Positions 26,826-35,893 are shown, counted from the first letter of the stretch. The stretch is DNA of 64,000 nucleotides from Flavobacterium sp. CFS9 (GCF_041154745.1 NZ_AP031573.1:4774001-4838000); one strand, 5' to 3'. Notes: generated from the letters alone by a model not told the origin. A program made the numbers and translations.

Positions 26826-27929
26826 TTATTTATGATTTGCAATTAAGGTAGCAGTAATTTCGTATTCAATATTATCTAAACCATCCTTATAATCAATCTT
26901 ATAAACTTTAGAAGGGGTTGATTTAAAATCTAAAACATTAATTCTAATAGGATCTTCGGTTATTATATCACTATCTCTCACTCCATTACCATCATCGTCA
27001 TACAAGAAAATCTCTATAGTTTCATCAAACCAAATGGATCTTCCACAATTCCAGGTATAACCTTCTTTCATAGACATATAGTCGTATGTTGGATAGTAAT
27101 ACGGATTAGTGATATTATCAGCTCTGAATGTGAAGAAAATCTCATTCTCATCTCCAGTACCATCATTTTTTGGATGAATACATTTTATGGATTCTATAAT
27201 AAGTAAATTGCTTCTCTCTGTTTGGTAGGTTTTTCTAAAGAACCCTCCTAAATCCTGAGTACCAAAAACAAAAGTGTAAATTTCTTGTTCATTCACTCCA
27301 TCTTCTTCACCAACACCTATTTCTGCTGTAACGCCTAATATCTTACTAGAACCTTTTGCTTCATAAACTACTTTTGTAGCAATCTCTACCCCAAGTCCCA
27401 GATCAACTTCTGTGGCAAGGGAGAAACCTCCTAAATCAGCAGGAGCATTAGACCAAAGCCCGAATTGTACTCCCACAAGAACTCCTTCATCTATTCCTTC
27501 AGTTAGTCCAACCGATAAAAACTCGCACGAAGATACTCCTTTGTTAATTCCTACCCCTAGTGCTAAACCTATTGTTACTGTAAAACCCAAAAAAAACTCT
27601 GCTTCGATATTAAGACCAATAGAAAAACTTCCTGCATCCAGCCCTGTTTTTTCTAATAATATTTTAAGTATCTCAAACACTTTACTATCAAATATTGACT
27701 TTAGTTTTTGTTGGATCCCCGGCAAGTCAGATTCACTAATTAAAAACTTCAACTCCTGACCATCGGTTGATACAAGATAAGCTTCCCAAGCCCTGGAAGC
27801 TTCTTCAAATATCTCTTTTTCAGTTGTAGACAATGTATTATTTTGCCTAAACACTTGAGTTAAGGGCTCTTTTATTCTGTCGTAATTTTCTAAATAGGGA
27901 GCCAAATCGGCTATTAATTGTTCTTTCAT
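26826..27929 (-). CDS. unrecognised protein: helical N-part, Gly-rich beta region, C-terminal domain
   Basis: 367 residues with no signal peptide. Residues 1-95 are helical and charged. Residues about 100-210 are an unusual Gly-rich run of alternating hydrophobic strands (GFTVTIGLALGVGINKG, VLVGVQFGLW, FSLATEVDLGLGVEIATKVVYEA, ILGVTAEIGVG), as in beta-sheet pores or amphipathic barrels. Residues about 235-367 form a domain with an acidic loop YDDDGNGVRDSD that could bind Ca2+. It ends with the same Y-x-I-x-Y/...YEIT pattern as the neighbouring 129-residue protein. It begins 21 bases after that gene. I see no family match. Pore formation is only a hypothesis from the middle region. Confidence 0.55.
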   Translation of the reverse strand: MKEQLIADLAPYLENYDRIKEPLTQVFRQNNTLSTTEKEIFEEASRAWEAYLVSTDGQELKFLISESDLPGIQQKLKSIFDSKVFEILKILLEKTGLDAGSFSIGLNIEAEFFLGFTVTIGLALGVGINKGVSSCEFLSVGLTEGIDEGVLVGVQFGLWSNAPADLGGFSLATEVDLGLGVEIATKVVYEAKGSSKILGVTAEIGVGEEDGVNEQEIYTFVFGTQDLGGFFRKTYQTERSNLLIIESIKCIHPKNDGTGDENEIFFTFRADNITNPYYYPTYDYMSMKEGYTWNCGRSIWFDETIEIFLYDDDGNGVRDSDIITEDPIRINVLDFKSTPSKVYKIDYKDGLDNIEYEITATLIANHK

Positions 27930-27950
27930 TAGATAGTTTTTTTTAGATTG

Positions 27951-28340
27951 TTAATTTTTTTTGTTATAAGTATATTCAATAGTGTATTTTTGCCCATTAA
28001 GATTGCTTAATGTAACCCGACCAGATCCAGATCCAGGCCGAAAATCATAACTTTGCAAATACGTGTCATTACCTGGTAATCTAGTTTCATCCTTATCCCA
28101 CAAGGTTACAAGCACCTCATAATAAAAATACAGTTTTAGTGGTTTTTTAATTCCATTAGCACCCGTGATCATTGGCACCCAAGTATCTCCATTACTCATT
28201 GATTCTGATTCGGATCTATTCCTGGGCAGTCTAAAAGTAAGTCCCCCATCACTTTGGCATTTTAAGTAGACTTCATCATGACCAATTTCTGAATCAGAAT
28301 TACATATAATTTTGTCGATTGTAATAGAATGTTTTTTCAT
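27951..28340 (-). CDS. unrecognised small protein resembling the downstream gene's C-domain
   Basis: 129 residues with no signal peptide. It begins MKKHSITIDKIICNSDSEIGHDEVYLKCQSDGG and ends GRVTLSNLNGQKYTIEYTYNKK, with ...YEVLVTLWDKDETRLPGND between. The C-terminal domain of the next gene has the same layout: (I)ESIKC...DENEIFFTF, then ...IEIFLYDDDGNGVRDSD, then ...YKIDYK. This is a C2- or lectin-like beta-sandwich pattern. It is first in a two-gene operon. The function is unknown. Confidence 0.5.
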   Translation of the reverse strand: MKKHSITIDKIICNSDSEIGHDEVYLKCQSDGGLTFRLPRNRSESESMSNGDTWVPMITGANGIKKPLKLYFYYEVLVTLWDKDETRLPGNDTYLQSYDFRPGSGSGRVTLSNLNGQKYTIEYTYNKKN

Positions 28341-28765
28341 TTGTCAGTGGTTTTAATTATTAATTAAATTGTCTAATTAGATTTGTAATCAATCGATCAT
28401 TAATCACAAATACCTTTACAAACTTCAAATAAAATCCCATCAATACTATTACTCAAAAAGTACTTTCTATTCCTCATTTTGACAAAAAATGCGGTTGTTT
28501 CATGTTGAAACAACCGCATTTTTTTTTAATAATTCTTATTTCGTTCCTCGTTTTGGACTTTTTATCTTCTCCAAAACTTTTCGCACTAATTACTAGTTTT
28601 TATTATGTAACACACTTATTACTTTAGATTCTTTATAATTTAATACTTTTCCTTAAAAAATACTAAACATTCTAATTTACAGAAAACAAAAACCACAATA
28701 TCTTGTTAGCCGCTTTTAGCTACATTGTATCTCCTTGCAAAGACCCAAATTATCAATTGCCTGGA
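28341..28765. other. intergenic region with strong terminator
   Basis: Sequence upstream of the two-gene cassette and downstream of the hybrid two-component gene. Apart from the hairpin at 28484-28528 nothing is recognisable. Confidence 0.5.
28484..28528 (-). terminator. strong intrinsic terminator of the hybrid two-component gene
   Basis: AAAAAATGCGGTTGTTTCA and TGAAACAACCGCATTTTTT pair perfectly over 19 bp around a 3-nt loop, with extra T's after. It is 240 bases beyond the stop codon at 28766 on the minus strand and symmetrical, so it can stop transcription both ways. Confidence 0.8.
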
Positions 28766-31594
28766 CTATAACCACCGCCACTCCGAAGCTGTTTTTCCAA
28801 ACTTTTTTTGAAATACTTTCGAGAAATATGGCAAGCTTTCGAATCCCACTTCGTACGCCACTTGTGAAACCGTTTTATCTCCTTTCCTGAGCATTTCAGA
28901 AGCTTTTTCTATACGATAATTACGCACAAACTCGGTACTGTTTTGATTGGTTATGGCTTTTAGTTTTCGACGAAGTTGTATTGCAGACAACTTCATTTCC
29001 TGGGCAAAAGTCTCAACATCAAACTCACTCTTGTCTAGATATTTATCGATAATTAATTTAGCTTTTTCTATAAATAAATCATCTAGCGATGGTTCTATTA
29101 TTATAGTTGTTTCAAGCGCTTTTTCTGCTGTACTGGCAATAGTTTTGGTTGTATATTTCTCTCTCAATACTTGTCTTTGCTGAATCAAGTTCACAACTCG
29201 CAAAACCAGTTCTTCTTTGTTAAAGGGCTTAGATAAATAGTCGTCGGCACCCTGCTTTAATCCTGCTAATTTATCATCTATGGTGGCTTTTGCCGTAAGT
29301 ACAATTACAGGAATATGACTAATTCTTTCATCATTTTTAAGTTTATAACAAAAACCTAATCCGTCTAATTTTGGCATCATCAAATCAGAAATTATAATGT
29401 CCGGCACAAATTCAATTGCTTTTATCAATCCTTCCTCCCCATCAGCTGCCATTATAAGTTGATATTGATTTTCAAAAATAGAGGCTATATAAAAACGTAA
29501 ATCCGGATTATCCTCTATTATGAGCATAATTTCCGCGTTATTACTATTTTGACTTTCTAAATCTGCTTTACTTTTTTCAAAAAAGTTTAGTAAACTATCA
29601 TTTACTTTGTAATTATGGACATAATTCGTTGATACGTCTAAATGTTCGTAGGGCAAGTTTAGAGAAAAACGCGTACCTATGTTCAATTGGCTTTCTACTT
29701 TTATAGTCCCTTTTAATACATCTACCAGTTCCTTTACAAGTGCCAGACCAATGCCCGTTCCTTCATGTAAACGCTGACTCGAATCATCAATTTGATAAAA
29801 TCTATTAAAGATATAGGGTAATCTTTCCTGAGCTATTCCAATTCCTGAGTCTTCTATGATTATCTCCAGACTATGCTCGGTTTTGTGTTTGCTTATTGAT
29901 GGAATTCCAAAAGTATCAAACAAAATTTGTACTGAAATTCTTCCGTTTATTGGTGTAAATTTAAAAGCATTTGATAGTACATTTACAATTACTTTTTCTA
30001 ATTTATCCAAATCAAAATAACCAAACTCCGTTCTTTTATTTATGGATAAATTAAAAACAATACTTTTATCTTGTGCTAACGATTCAAAAGATCCTATTAG
30101 TTGTTGCAAAAATAAAACTACATCTGCTTCTTCTCTTTGAATTCCCATCTCTCCTGCTTCGAGTTTTGAGATTTCGAGTATTTGATTGATCAGGTTTTGC
30201 AATCTACTCAAGTTACGTTGCATAATTTTGAGAATACTTTCACTAGGGTATTTTTTTTGTAAATCATCAACAGGACTTATTAATAAGGTAAGTGGTGTGC
30301 GGAATTCATGAGAAATATTAGTAAAAAATCTTGTTTTTAAGTCATTTAGTTCTTTAAGCTGTTTGTTTTGTAATTGTTTTAGTTGTAATTGTTTTTCCGA
30401 AAATACTTTTTTCTGTTCTGACTTTTTAATAATTCTACCTAAGAAAAATATAAAAACAATAATCTCATTGATGAAAATAGCATATGACAAGCCGTAAAAA
30501 GGAAAATAGTCTATCCATCCAGTAAGTGGAAAATACAATAAAGTGGTACCAATTAATCCTAAAATGATTGGTATTGCATAATAAATATCAATCAGCATTT
30601 TTTTGTACAGACAATAGATAATTAAAACAAGAAAAAAAATACACGATAAAATGACATTATAAATTCCACCTTTGAGCCAATACCATTGATAATCAAAAAA
30701 AGTCATAATATTGAGAAATAGCGAAACGAAAATTGAAATTAAAATACACCGTTTCATCATACTTGATATTTGTTTGATATCGACAACATATAATAAGAAA
30801 ATGGCAACTCCAGTGGTAAAATTACTGTAACACAAAAAATTTATTTTTATCGCCAGTTCCGGATTATTGGTACACAAAGGACCTGCTATATTAGTATAAC
30901 CCCAATAAGCTAAAGTTTTAAAAACAACAATTACTGAATACAACCTAAAATCCAGCTCTCTAATTACAAAGAAACTAAGAGTAAAAATTAAAAAAAGTCT
31001 AAAAATGATTAACCCATTTAACAAGCCCTGAGTAGTACAATTATCAATACGAGAACGATAATAAGTCTGTTGTGAATAAAGCCGAATCATCGCAAAATGC
31101 CCGCGTTTGCTGCTAACTTTTATAAAAACATTTTTGGATTGGTTAGGTTCTAATGTAATTGCGAATTTGGGGTATTCGTCTATCAATATTTTCTCTCTCT
31201 CAGAAGTAATAGTTTTTTGTATCTTATGGATATATTCTTTTTGAGAAGAATTAGATATATAAAAATCAAGCTGTTCTACTAATGGATTGGTCCATTGCAA
31301 GAATAATTCTTGTTTCTGTGTTGAATTGTTCTTAATTTTAAATTCTATCCAATAAACAGCATTAGAAAAAGGAAAACTAAGATATTCCTTTTTGTTCTTA
31401 GTGAAAATCTGCTTTTGAACTTCACTTAAACTTAGATTGGCTGTTGAATCTTTAAAGACTGATACAAAATTAGTTAAATTGTACGGGTATTTTTGGTCTT
31501 CTTTTAGATTTATTGATTGTGCGTGAATTTGGTTTGAAACTGCAGAAAATAATATGACAAAATAAATTCTATTTAAAAATGCAGACTTTATCAT
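28766..31594 (-). CDS. hybrid two-component system protein (7TMR-DISM, HK, REC, AraC)
   Basis: 942 residues, all parts of a two-component system in one chain. Signal peptide 1-25; extracellular 7TMR-DISMED2-type domain about 28-165 (SNAVYWIEFKIKNN); seven membrane helices about 190-388; coiled coil 393-422; HisKA with H429 (FFTNISHEFRTPLTLL); HATPase (NVLSNAFKFTP, IIIEDSGIGIAQERLPYIFNRFYQ, GTGIGLALVKELV); receiver with D737 (IIISDLMMPKLDG) and K789 (YLSKPF); AraC-type HTH 860-942 (VSQVAYEVGFESLPYFSKVFQKKFG). Unlike the classical polysaccharide-utilisation sensors it has no Reg_prop propeller. The signal is unknown. The unrecognised two-gene cassette immediately downstream on the same strand is a possible target. 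Confidence 0.93.
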   Translation of the reverse strand: MIKSAFLNRIYFVILFSAVSNQIHAQSINLKEDQKYPYNLTNFVSVFKDSTANLSLSEVQKQIFTKNKKEYLSFPFSNAVYWIEFKIKNNSTQKQELFLQWTNPLVEQLDFYISNSSQKEYIHKIQKTITSEREKILIDEYPKFAITLEPNQSKNVFIKVSSKRGHFAMIRLYSQQTYYRSRIDNCTTQGLLNGLIIFRLFLIFTLSFFVIRELDFRLYSVIVVFKTLAYWGYTNIAGPLCTNNPELAIKINFLCYSNFTTGVAIFLLYVVDIKQISSMMKRCILISIFVSLFLNIMTFFDYQWYWLKGGIYNVILSCIFFLVLIIYCLYKKMLIDIYYAIPIILGLIGTTLLYFPLTGWIDYFPFYGLSYAIFINEIIVFIFFLGRIIKKSEQKKVFSEKQLQLKQLQNKQLKELNDLKTRFFTNISHEFRTPLTLLISPVDDLQKKYPSESILKIMQRNLSRLQNLINQILEISKLEAGEMGIQREEADVVLFLQQLIGSFESLAQDKSIVFNLSINKRTEFGYFDLDKLEKVIVNVLSNAFKFTPINGRISVQILFDTFGIPSISKHKTEHSLEIIIEDSGIGIAQERLPYIFNRFYQIDDSSQRLHEGTGIGLALVKELVDVLKGTIKVESQLNIGTRFSLNLPYEHLDVSTNYVHNYKVNDSLLNFFEKSKADLESQNSNNAEIMLIIEDNPDLRFYIASIFENQYQLIMAADGEEGLIKAIEFVPDIIISDLMMPKLDGLGFCYKLKNDERISHIPVIVLTAKATIDDKLAGLKQGADDYLSKPFNKEELVLRVVNLIQQRQVLREKYTTKTIASTAEKALETTIIIEPSLDDLFIEKAKLIIDKYLDKSEFDVETFAQEMKLSAIQLRRKLKAITNQNSTEFVRNYRIEKASEMLRKGDKTVSQVAYEVGFESLPYFSKVFQKKFGKTASEWRWL

Positions 31595-31924
31595 TTTTAT
31601 TACTTTTTAGTCCTCAAGAACTTTATATTTAATCGATTGTGAGTATAGTCAATTATAGTTTTCCGTCAAAAATAACATTTTATTTAAGTAAAATAGGATT
31701 AAAATTAATGAAAAAACGATATAATTTAAATACATAGTCTAGTATACAGCTACATATCTTTAAACTAATTTGGGCTCTTGACAAAAATGTTTGTTCAATT
31801 ATTTCAAAGATAAATTTAACTTCAAATTGGCTTTATTTTAAAAAATTGGGATCTCATAGGTATGTTTTTGAGCCATTTTTGTTCTTTTAAAATCGCTTCA
31901 CCACCTCCAGAATTAGTGCCTATC

Positions 31925-32025
31925 GGTTGGAGTTGCTTTCTATTTTGCCACAAGAAGTTGATGAAGTAATTATTTATAATCTTGCTCTACTTTCTAATTC
32001 CCATCATGCCAAAATCGTGGTACGG
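31925..32025 (+). repeat. dispersed repeat copy B, with inverted ends
   Basis: It begins GGTTGGAGTTGCTTTCTATTTTGCCACAAG and ends CATGCCAAAATCGTGGTACGG. ATTTTGCCACAA and the far TGCCAAAAT are near-complementary, so the unit of about 100 bases has inverted ends. The middle shares AATTATTTATAATCTTGCT and flanks with copy A at 2955. Confidence 0.55.
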
Positions 32026-32221
32026 TATGTTTTTTTTAACAAAAAATTCAGTAGAACTAAAGTCTAAGAGGTATAGGTTAAGGTATATTAAAGCTTCTGA
32101 AAATACAAAATTTCCCACAATATAATTAAATTTTATATTGTTAAGTTTATAAGCAGGATTTTAATACCAAATAAATTATAGAATACATTTACGAATAATA
32201 AGATCTTAAATAAAAGTACTA

Positions 32222-32317
32222 TTATTGAATTTTACAAAAAATGTCATACTCAAGATTTTTTTCATGATATTCTTTGCGCACAAATTTGCCATTGTTATCT
32301 GCTACTTTAAAATCCAT
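32222..32317 (-). pseudogene. 31-codon relic related to the small ORF at 6.2 kb
   Basis: It encodes MDFKVADNNGKFVRKEYHEK, then NLEYDIFCKIQ and a stop. The first 20 residues parallel MDSNTTDSSGRFKHKDYNQN at 6311-6129, and the bases just before the ATG (ATAAAG) are the same. It is about half the length of the other copy and probably truncated. Confidence 0.45.
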
Positions 32318-32418
32318 CTTTATCCTTAAACCAATTTTAATATATTTGCATGCCGAATGTGGAAAACAGAGGTTTCCCATCTACTGATCAGTTTAAAAAC
32401 GGTTTTTAATATAACTTT

Positions 32419-33384
32419 ATGAAACAAGAAGCATTCTCTTTAATAAGATTGGCAGTTCTTTGCTTTGTCACTTTTTGCAATCAGGCCTTTAGCCAGAGTA
32501 AAGATTATACTGAATGGTATTTAAGAACTCCAGACAGCCTTGACATCTATAACCAAGATATTTATGTACGCGAATTAGGGACAGGAAAAGATACTGTCGT
32601 TGTGATTCATGGCGGTTTTGGCGCTAATCATGATTACATGTTGGATGCAATTGATGGGTTGGAAAAAAAATATCATTTTGTACTCTATGATCAAAGAGGT
32701 TCCTTACTTTCTCCTGGCCCAAAAGAGAAGCTTACCTTCCAGAAAAATGTGAACGATTTAGATTTGCTAATCACACAGCTTGGGAATAAGAAAACCAAAA
32801 TTATGGCTCATTCCATGGGAACATTGGTTGCAATGGAGTATCTACAGCAGCATCCTGAGAAGGTATCAAACCTGGTTTTGGTGGGAGCTATTCTTGCTAA
32901 ATCAGATAGTATCGCTAGTGTTTTTTCAAAACGACAAAATGAACAGGTGAAATTTCTGAGCTCCAGACCTGAGGTCAAAGCTTTACCAATCTATAAAAGA
33001 TATAAAGAATTAAAGGGTAAATTTACCAGCGATATGGAAAGAACAGATTTTAACAGGATGGCTTTTGCCGCTTCTAATATATATAGAATCGATCGATATA
33101 AACTTATGCGCGGCGGTTTTCATTATTATAAAGAAGATGCTTCTGTAATGTCAGAGACTGTGAACTGGAAATATGATTACAGAAAATCGCTCAATGATAA
33201 TGGTAAGACTACCATCATTTTCGGTGATCATGACTTCCTGGATTTTAATGGTGAAGTACATCAGGAGTTGATAAAGAGCCATAAGAAAGTTAATTTCAGA
33301 TTGATTAAATCAGCTGGACATAATGTCTGGATAGATCAGCCGGAAATTTTTAAAAAAGAACTGGATATGGCATTACAAAAATAA
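32419..33384 (+). CDS. secreted alpha/beta-hydrolase, proline iminopeptidase-like
   Basis: 321 residues with a signal peptide (SLIRLAVLCFVTFCNQAFSQ), so it is periplasmic. The alpha/beta-hydrolase features are complete: oxyanion loop VVVIHGGFGANHDYM, YDQRGSLLSPGP, nucleophile S132 in MAHSMGTLVAMEYL, acid in FGDHDFLD (about residue 272) and H301 in SAGHNVWID. HGGxG together with DQRGS is typical of the S33 prolyl-aminopeptidase group, but the substrate may differ. A GGAGGTGCCTCC hairpin (part of the dispersed repeat) lies 16 bases after the stop codon and may act as terminator. Confidence 0.85.
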   Translation: MKQEAFSLIRLAVLCFVTFCNQAFSQSKDYTEWYLRTPDSLDIYNQDIYVRELGTGKDTVVVIHGGFGANHDYMLDAIDGLEKKYHFVLYDQRGSLLSPGPKEKLTFQKNVNDLDLLITQLGNKKTKIMAHSMGTLVAMEYLQQHPEKVSNLVLVGAILAKSDSIASVFSKRQNEQVKFLSSRPEVKALPIYKRYKELKGKFTSDMERTDFNRMAFAASNIYRIDRYKLMRGGFHYYKEDASVMSETVNWKYDYRKSLNDNGKTTIIFGDHDFLDFNGEVHQELIKSHKKVNFRLIKSAGHNVWIDQPEIFKKELDMALQK

Positions 33385-33399
33385 AGTTAATCTTTTTTG

Positions 33400-33430
33400 G
33401 GAGGTGCCTCCTATTTTGCTACAAAAAAAC
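33400..33430 (+). repeat. dispersed repeat copy E
   Basis: GGGAGGTGCCTCCTATTTTGCTACAAAAA contains the same core as copies B, C and D. Here GGAGG/CCTCC forms a perfect 5-bp hairpin directly after the hydrolase gene. CATGGCAAAATTTGGTAC at 33548-33566 may be the other end. Confidence 0.5.
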
Positions 33431-33821
33431 TACGGTTCTTAATTTTTCTCATTAATCAAAAGGAATTCCAAATTTTTGGTACAACATAAAATTACATCAC
33501 TAATTTAAACCAAATAATATTTTCAGAAATTGATTATTCCATGTTTCATGGCAAAATTTGGTACAGTAATTAAAAAATTCAACAAATGTAGTATAAGCAG
33601 AAGTTTAGACGCCTAGGTTCGAATCCTGCTCAACTCTCAATAAAATATAAATAAAATTATTCTTCTTCCAAATATATTCTATAACTTTATACTAACCTCT
33701 GGATTAATGTGTGTTCTTAAAAATGCAGTTCTACAAATGAACAAAATACGGTCATTCGATTGAAAGGTTTGTATGTTTTTGTTTCGTTTTATTTGGTTCA
33801 GATTTGTACTTTTCTTGTACT

Positions 33822-34098
33822 TGGAGTTCATACTATAAAATGGATACAGAAACACAAGACCTTTGGTTTTAAAACAAAGGAAATGCAAAAACCAAGGCAA
33901 AAGTACACGTTAGAATTCAAACAAAAGGCCGTAGAACTTAGCAATAGATATTACGGCACCATACGGACTGCTGAAAAAGTAAACAGGTAAAAACACATAA
34001 TCTGATATATTACCAGCCCAAGCAGCTACTATAATTGGAAGCAACAGATTCTATCAGGAAGACAGAGGAAAACTGCTCTGAGAAAAGAAGAATTTTGA
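33822..34098 (+). mobile_element. IS3-family remnant with internal deletion
   Basis: It starts TGGAGTTCATAC like the remnant at 24850. The ATG at 33883 gives MQKPRQKYTLEFKQKAVELS and ends KVNR plus stop (OrfA N-terminus). After a gap, another frame (34018-34098) gives PSSYYNWKQQILSGRQRKTA, ending LRKEEF plus stop. That matches the HTH_21 start of the OrfB part (compare TYHRWKNQIISPRQRQT in the dead transposase at 5 kb). The integrase core is missing. Confidence 0.7.
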
Positions 34099-34134
34099 AA
34101 ACTTCCTTTTACATATTAAGTTTGCTAGCCACAG

Positions 34135-35121
34135 TTAATTCTTATCGATTTTATAATAAGTACACCAGTCTTTTATTCTTCCTACAAACATTTTAAGATA
34201 GTTTTCTGTTAGAAATATATTGGACCAATCAAATCTTTGAGCTTGAAGACCAAGATAAAAAATAAAAATTGACGCGCCAGTTTCTGGGATTAAGCTTATC
34301 TCTTTATCTGATAATTTTCTTAGTTCCTTGTAACCTTCAATAAAACTTTTAACTTTTAATTCGTATTGATTTTTGTCTTGTTCGATGAAAAATAATTGTT
34401 TGCAGAAATACCCAAGATCTAAAATAAGTAATCCATTTCCACAATTATCAAAGTCGAATATTGTTATTTCATTTTCTCCATTTATACTGAAATTGTCATA
34501 CCAAATATCAAGATGAACAATTCCCTTTTGGTTATCTTTCAAATTGCTTTCTTGAAAGGTTTTTGATATTTTTTCACCAATTTCTTTTAAGAATTTCATT
34601 TCATTCAAATCTTCAGTGAAAAATGGTTTTAAATAATTATATGATTTTTTTAAAAGTATTTCAGAATCATAATTCACTCTATCGATTTTTTTGTTTGCTG
34701 TTATATTATGAATTTTGGCAATAACAGAACCAATCGTAAAGCAATTTTCATCTGTCATAAATCGTTTTTTTTCACCATTTGCAAATGAAAAAAGCACAAC
34801 ATAACGAATTCCTTCAGGAGCATTAACTTCTTGAATTAATTCATCGTTTTTATCAGAAATTGGAAATGAAACAGAAAGATTGTTATTTTTTAGTGTTTTT
34901 AGGAGCTCTAATTCTTCCTTAATTTCATTTATACTTCGCCAATTATAGCAGTAAACTCTGACAACATATATTGTACTTGAATCTGAGATGAAATAAGTGT
35001 GATTTACTCCTGTTCTAAATAATTTACATTCAAAATTGCTATTTAGATCGTATTTTTCTATTATAAAGTTACCTAAATCCTTTTCTGATAATGTAGAAGC
35101 AATTACTGGGAAAGTTGTCAT
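34135..35121 (-). CDS. APH/SrkA-type phosphotransferase (protein-kinase-like fold)
   Basis: A cytosolic 328-residue protein of the aminoglycoside phosphotransferase / homoserine-kinase-like superfamily. The N-lobe has FRTGVNHTYFI (glycine-rich loop region) and YVVRVY, with R55 at or near the usual nucleotide-contacting position. The catalytic loop is GIVHLDIWYDNF (D205, N210) and the metal-binding motif is ITIFDFDNCG (D223/D225). HLDxWxDN instead of HGDxHxxN resembles SrkA/YihE-like kinases more than true resistance enzymes. It lies 791 bases beyond the end of the NRPS genes on the same strand, separated by a terminator, so a link to peptide self-protection is only a possibility. Confidence 0.75.
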   Translation of the reverse strand: MTTFPVIASTLSEKDLGNFIIEKYDLNSNFECKLFRTGVNHTYFISDSSTIYVVRVYCYNWRSINEIKEELELLKTLKNNNLSVSFPISDKNDELIQEVNAPEGIRYVVLFSFANGEKKRFMTDENCFTIGSVIAKIHNITANKKIDRVNYDSEILLKKSYNYLKPFFTEDLNEMKFLKEIGEKISKTFQESNLKDNQKGIVHLDIWYDNFSINGENEITIFDFDNCGNGLLILDLGYFCKQLFFIEQDKNQYELKVKSFIEGYKELRKLSDKEISLIPETGASIFIFYLGLQAQRFDWSNIFLTENYLKMFVGRIKDWCTYYKIDKN

Positions 35122-35490
35122 TCGGTTTCGTTCTGGTTTAATTGTGGATACTACAACTGGTTTGGAACTAAATTAAGCTCTATTTTCGGATTTGCCAAAT
35201 CATACCCAATACAAAACCAACTTTCCATTAGACCCATTGCCAAGATCCGTTGTAATAGTTATTATATGCAGGCATTTATAGCATTTTCTATTTATCTGAA
35301 AATAAATTAGTTGCTAGTGATTTATCATAATTATCTACATCTTTAAAAGTAGAATACACTCCTTTTTTTGTATAAATAACTACAGTAAATTTCTGCAATG
35401 GCAAGTAGACTTCACAAAACAAAACAAAGAATCCCAGTTAAAATACTATAAAATAGCGTTTTAACTGTTTTTTTTTTTGGGCAAAACTAT

Positions 35491-35516
35491 GACACAATGA
35501 GACACATATAGACACA
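35491..35516 (+). repeat. three GACACA units with 10-bp period
   Basis: GACACA begins at 35491, 35501 and 35511, separated by ATGA and TATA. The period is one helical turn, so all units face the same side of the DNA. The site lies about 370 bases upstream of the kinase gene start on the minus strand. Confidence 0.4.
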
Positions 35517-35860
35517 TTAATTATGAGTTTAAAAATTAAGACTACCATTTCTAATTCACTAAGCCTGTCTAAAATCATAGCAGATAGATCAAAATTACTA
35601 TTCCAATTCTAGTCTGTTCTAGCAAAATCATCATCAACACTAGCAAATCTAATGATTTGCATTTTCTTATATAGCATTTTCAAATTTGACGTTTATAGAT
35701 TTTCTAACAAAGTGTCAGTTATGAAATTGACATTATTACAATTCTAAATACTGACTAACATTTCTATTAAATTAAAAAGCATGAAAAAAAATCAAAAAAA
35801 AGATGTCCTTAGTAATTGCTTTAAATAAAAGAAAATTAATTAAATCTTGATTATAAGAAT

Positions 35861-35893
35861 AAAAAACAGCTGCAAAAAGTATTACAGCTGTTT
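35861..35893 (-). terminator. intrinsic terminator of the NRPS operon
   Basis: On the minus strand AAACAGCTG, a 12-nt loop, and CAGCTGTTTTTT follow the NRPS stop codon by about 20 bases. It has a 9-bp stem and a T-run. Confidence 0.75.

Larger units (their letters stand above)
31595..32418. other. intergenic region with repeat and ORF relic
   Basis: A divergent region between the hybrid two-component gene and the hydrolase. It holds repeat copy B (31925-32025) and a 31-codon relic (32222-32317). Otherwise it is AT-rich with no gene. Confidence 0.5.
33385..34134. other. gene-free region: repeat, tRNA-like tail, IS remnant
   Basis: It holds repeat copy E, a tRNA T-arm-like GGTTCGAATCC at 33617-33627 without the rest of a tRNA, and the IS3 remnant at 33822-34098. 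No intact gene was found. Confidence 0.5.

Noticed and set aside
33611..33640. tRNA 3'-end-like sequence (GGTTCGAATCC)
   Set aside because: The T-arm stem pairs imperfectly and no D-arm, anticodon arm or acceptor partner is found upstream. GGTTCGAAT at 3071 is likewise isolated.
34135..35121. Aminoglycoside resistance gene
   Set aside because: The fold matches, but the HLDxWxDN loop differs from true APH enzymes, so resistance is not supported.
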